64,000 nucleotides of DNA, taken from the NCBI GenBank assembly GCA_033852115.1, contig JAWSVE010000005.1:6139-70138 (forward strand), written 5' to 3'. Positions 62,737-64,000 of this stretch are shown here, one piece after another. The stretch's first letter is position 1. Every line of letters starts with the position of its first letter. Under the pieces are notes generated by a model. That model saw only the letters and a list, made by a program, of their open reading frames with translations. It ran no database searches and was not told where the DNA came from. Both the position numbers and the translations under genes were made by a program. This stretch comes from JAWSVE01 sp033852115 (GTDB taxonomy: Bacteria > Pseudomonadota > Gammaproteobacteria > Pseudomonadales > Cellvibrionaceae).

Positions 62737-63232
62737 TCTCGGTATTGCTTTTCTTTTGAAACAGGAGGTCTATATCTTCGTCAGATAGTTCGAGATTAAA
62801 GTTGGTAAGTTCCTTTGATAAAAATGTTTCAAGATTGGTTGTCGTCACTTCTAACCGAATTGGGGTTAAGAGTCCGAACAGATCAATATTCATTTTTACC
62901 TTTTCTCTGTAGGGCATCGTTACAGTGATCATTTGCCCCGGCTTCAGCTCCAAGCCTTCCAGTTCTTCACCGCCAATGGGTCTATGATATTGAATAGCGC
63001 CGCCATGACCAGAAACAAGTTGGATTTGGTACAGGTGAACAACAGAACGTCCTGAATTAATAATTTCAAATTTTTCTGGCTCACCCTTAACGGAAAAGGG
63101 ATGTTTTGGAATTATTAAAAGTGATTCGCGTAACGCATCTTCTTTTTCTGATTGCTGAAGATATATCGCAGTAACTGAAACTAAAATAGCTATTATGGAT
63201 AGAATGGAAGTGACGTATTCAGACTTCTTCAA
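62729..63232 (-). CDS. single-pass membrane protein of unknown function
   Basis: A 167-residue protein. The only available start is a TTG at 63232 (MKKSEYVTS); the in-frame stop upstream is that of the macro-domain gene, 36 bases away. One N-terminal helix (about residues 8-24) is followed by a beta-rich domain of about 110 residues and an acidic tail. The topology suggests an external or periplasmic sensor domain, or a cytoplasmic one if inserted the other way. No family is recognised. Confidence 0.7.
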   Translation of the reverse strand: MKKSEYVTSILSIIAILVSVTAIYLQQSEKEDALRESLLIIPKHPFSVKGEPEKFEIINSGRSVVHLYQIQLVSGHGGAIQYHRPIGGEELEGLELKPGQMITVTMPYREKVKMNIDLFGLLTPIRLEVTTTNLETFLSKELTNFNLELSDEDIDLLFQKKSNTENE

Positions 63233-63268
63233 TCTAAAGATTCCCCAAAATTGTATGACGCTAAAGCG

Positions 63269-63742
63269 TTAAAAGTCATAGACCGTTACGGCTACGTCTT
63301 TGCTAATAAGCGTTCTGTTTATTATCGGTTCAATCTCTTGCCAGTTTCCACCAGCTAAACCACAACCAATCCTTGGCATGTGGACAGAGGCTTTGTTTTG
63401 AATTGCAAAATCGGCAACTTTCCTCAAACCTTTTTCAATGGCTTCATATCTGATTGGCGGTAATGCCGATTTGCTACGCGCCGTTTTGACACCGTGCTGA
63501 CCAATCAAGTTAGCTACGGTTAAATTACTTTCAACCAGTATGAATTGAACATCACCTAAACATGGTTTTGACTCTTCAAGAAATGCAGTTTTGTATTTTT
63601 GTTCAGGTGATTTCCAGCGTTTACTTATTGCAAGTACAAACCCCTTGCCCCATTTTCCTAAATCATTACAAACGTGGACGATGACTCTTTTATCATCGCC
63701 CACGGGGTTTGTGGCATCGCCTTTTGTATAGTTAATACTCAT
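63269..63742 (-). CDS. macro domain protein
   Basis: A 157-residue stand-alone macro domain, a fold that binds ADP-ribose and often removes it from proteins or nucleic acids. Family marks are GDATNP near the start, VIVHVCNDLGKWGKGF, and the glycine loop IGCGLAGGNW. The start is the ATG at 63742, overlapping the preceding stop as ATGA. In mobile cargo such domains often counter ADP-ribosylating toxins or take part in defence signalling. It does not closely match DarG, which has an extra domain. Confidence 0.87.
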   Translation of the reverse strand: MSINYTKGDATNPVGDDKRVIVHVCNDLGKWGKGFVLAISKRWKSPEQKYKTAFLEESKPCLGDVQFILVESNLTVANLIGQHGVKTARSKSALPPIRYEAIEKGLRKVADFAIQNKASVHMPRIGCGLAGGNWQEIEPIINRTLISKDVAVTVYDF

Positions 63743-63996
63743 TTCGTGGCTTTTGTCCAAATGCTTTCAAATTCCTGTTTACTGATTTCTTTAACAGTAA
63801 ATTCTGATTGCGTCATGATTTCCGCAATAGTTGGGACAGGGGTGATGCCTAACCTTGTAGGCGGAACTTCTTTTTGTTTTGATGCGTAAGACATTTTCCC
63901 ACCGGCAAAGATTTCAACTTTTCGGGTTTCGTATCGGCTTGGGTCTAACTCGCTATAGAACTCTTTTGGTGAACCCGTTGGGCTGTTTTTCCACAT
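63739..63996 (-). CDS. DUF6881-like protein, start possibly beyond window
   Basis: At least 85 residues. The blocks FYSELD, RYETRKVEIF and ISKQEFESIW, with a WKNSPTGSP opening, resemble the DUF6881 family, which is common beside toxin and immunity genes. The ATG at 63996 is four bases from the window edge, and no in-frame stop precedes it, so a few N-terminal residues may be missing. It is translationally coupled to the macro-domain gene (ATGA overlap). The family match is from memory of its motif pattern. Confidence 0.65.
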   Translation of the reverse strand: MWKNSPTGSPKEFYSELDPSRYETRKVEIFAGGKMSYASKQKEVPPTRLGITPVPTIAEIMTQSEFTVKEISKQEFESIWTKATK

Positions 63997-64000
63997 TGAA

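Larger units (their letters stand above)
51607..64000. mobile_element. integrated element in tRNA-Leu(CAA), right end not in window
   Basis: The element starts at the broken tRNA-Leu and has an integrase as its first gene, reading inward. It contains a second recombinase, a replication protein, a regulator, several overlapping small-gene operons and nuclease-type cargo. No capsid, terminase, portal or conjugation gene is recognised within the visible 12.4 kb. It fits a phage satellite or integrative plasmid-like island. The crossover at the anticodon loop is inferred from where tRNA homology stops. Confidence 0.85.

Noticed and set aside
51607..64000. Element as a complete prophage or conjugative element
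   Set aside because: No terminase, portal, capsid, tail, relaxase or type IV secretion gene is seen in the visible part.

Overview
The window is a chromosomal segment of a marine-type gammaproteobacterium, most likely of the Pseudomonadales/Cellvibrionales kind. The evidence is gene order. Read from der to queA, positions 16856-51282 follow the order I recall from Pseudomonas: der-bamB-yfgM-hisS-ispG-rodZ-pilF-rlmN-ndk, an Fe-S operon headed by iscR, trmJ, suhB, secF-secD, tgt, queA and a tRNA-Leu. Genus cannot be fixed from the sequence alone.

Positions 1-8440 hold mostly minus-strand genes: the 5' part of a secreted beta-helix protein running off the left edge, an HSL-type esterase, a DUF3089 secreted hydrolase, a tiny Cys/His protein, an exported M15 peptidase, dcd and apbC. 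Positions 8739-16794 are metG and the full Rsx (Rnf-type) electron-transport operon rsxABCDGE. Positions 16856-26102 are the housekeeping block from der to ndk. Positions 26373-34242 are an iscR-led SUF operon (a class I desulfurase, sufB, sufC, sufD, sufS, an A-type carrier, sufT, sufE). It stands where Pseudomonas has the ISC operon and carries two cysteine desulfurases but no iscU, hscA, hscB or fdx. Positions 34489-37570 hold two exported thioredoxin-fold proteins, trmJ and suhB. Positions 37625-45771 are a signalling insert: a PAS hybrid kinase, a solitary periplasmic binding protein and a 1496-residue hybrid kinase fused to GGDEF and EAL domains. Positions 45793-51282 are secF, secD, tgt and queA, without yajC.

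At 51568-51606 the tRNA-Leu(CAA) gene stops dead after its anticodon loop. An integrated element begins there and fills the rest of the window (at least 12.4 kb; its right end is not seen). It carries a tyrosine integrase beside the tRNA, an overlapping five-gene operon of unknown small proteins (one with phage-like GGSGYS repeats), a second FimB-like recombinase bracketed by perfect 16-bp inverted repeats, a ribbon-helix-helix regulator with TATCAAT operators, and a large primase-like/helicase replication protein preceded by a perfect 16-bp-arm hairpin. Right after the replication gene comes a non-coding tract of four consecutive long-range hairpins. Two small unknown proteins follow, then an HNH-like protein convergent with a four-gene operon (DUF6881-like, macro domain, membrane protein, CoiA-like nuclease) that looks like defence or conflict cargo.

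The element reads as a self-replicating satellite or integrative island. The strongest candidates for something undescribed are the four-hairpin tract at 60090-60271, the inverted-repeat recombinase module at 55544-56498, and the cargo operon at 61369-63996.
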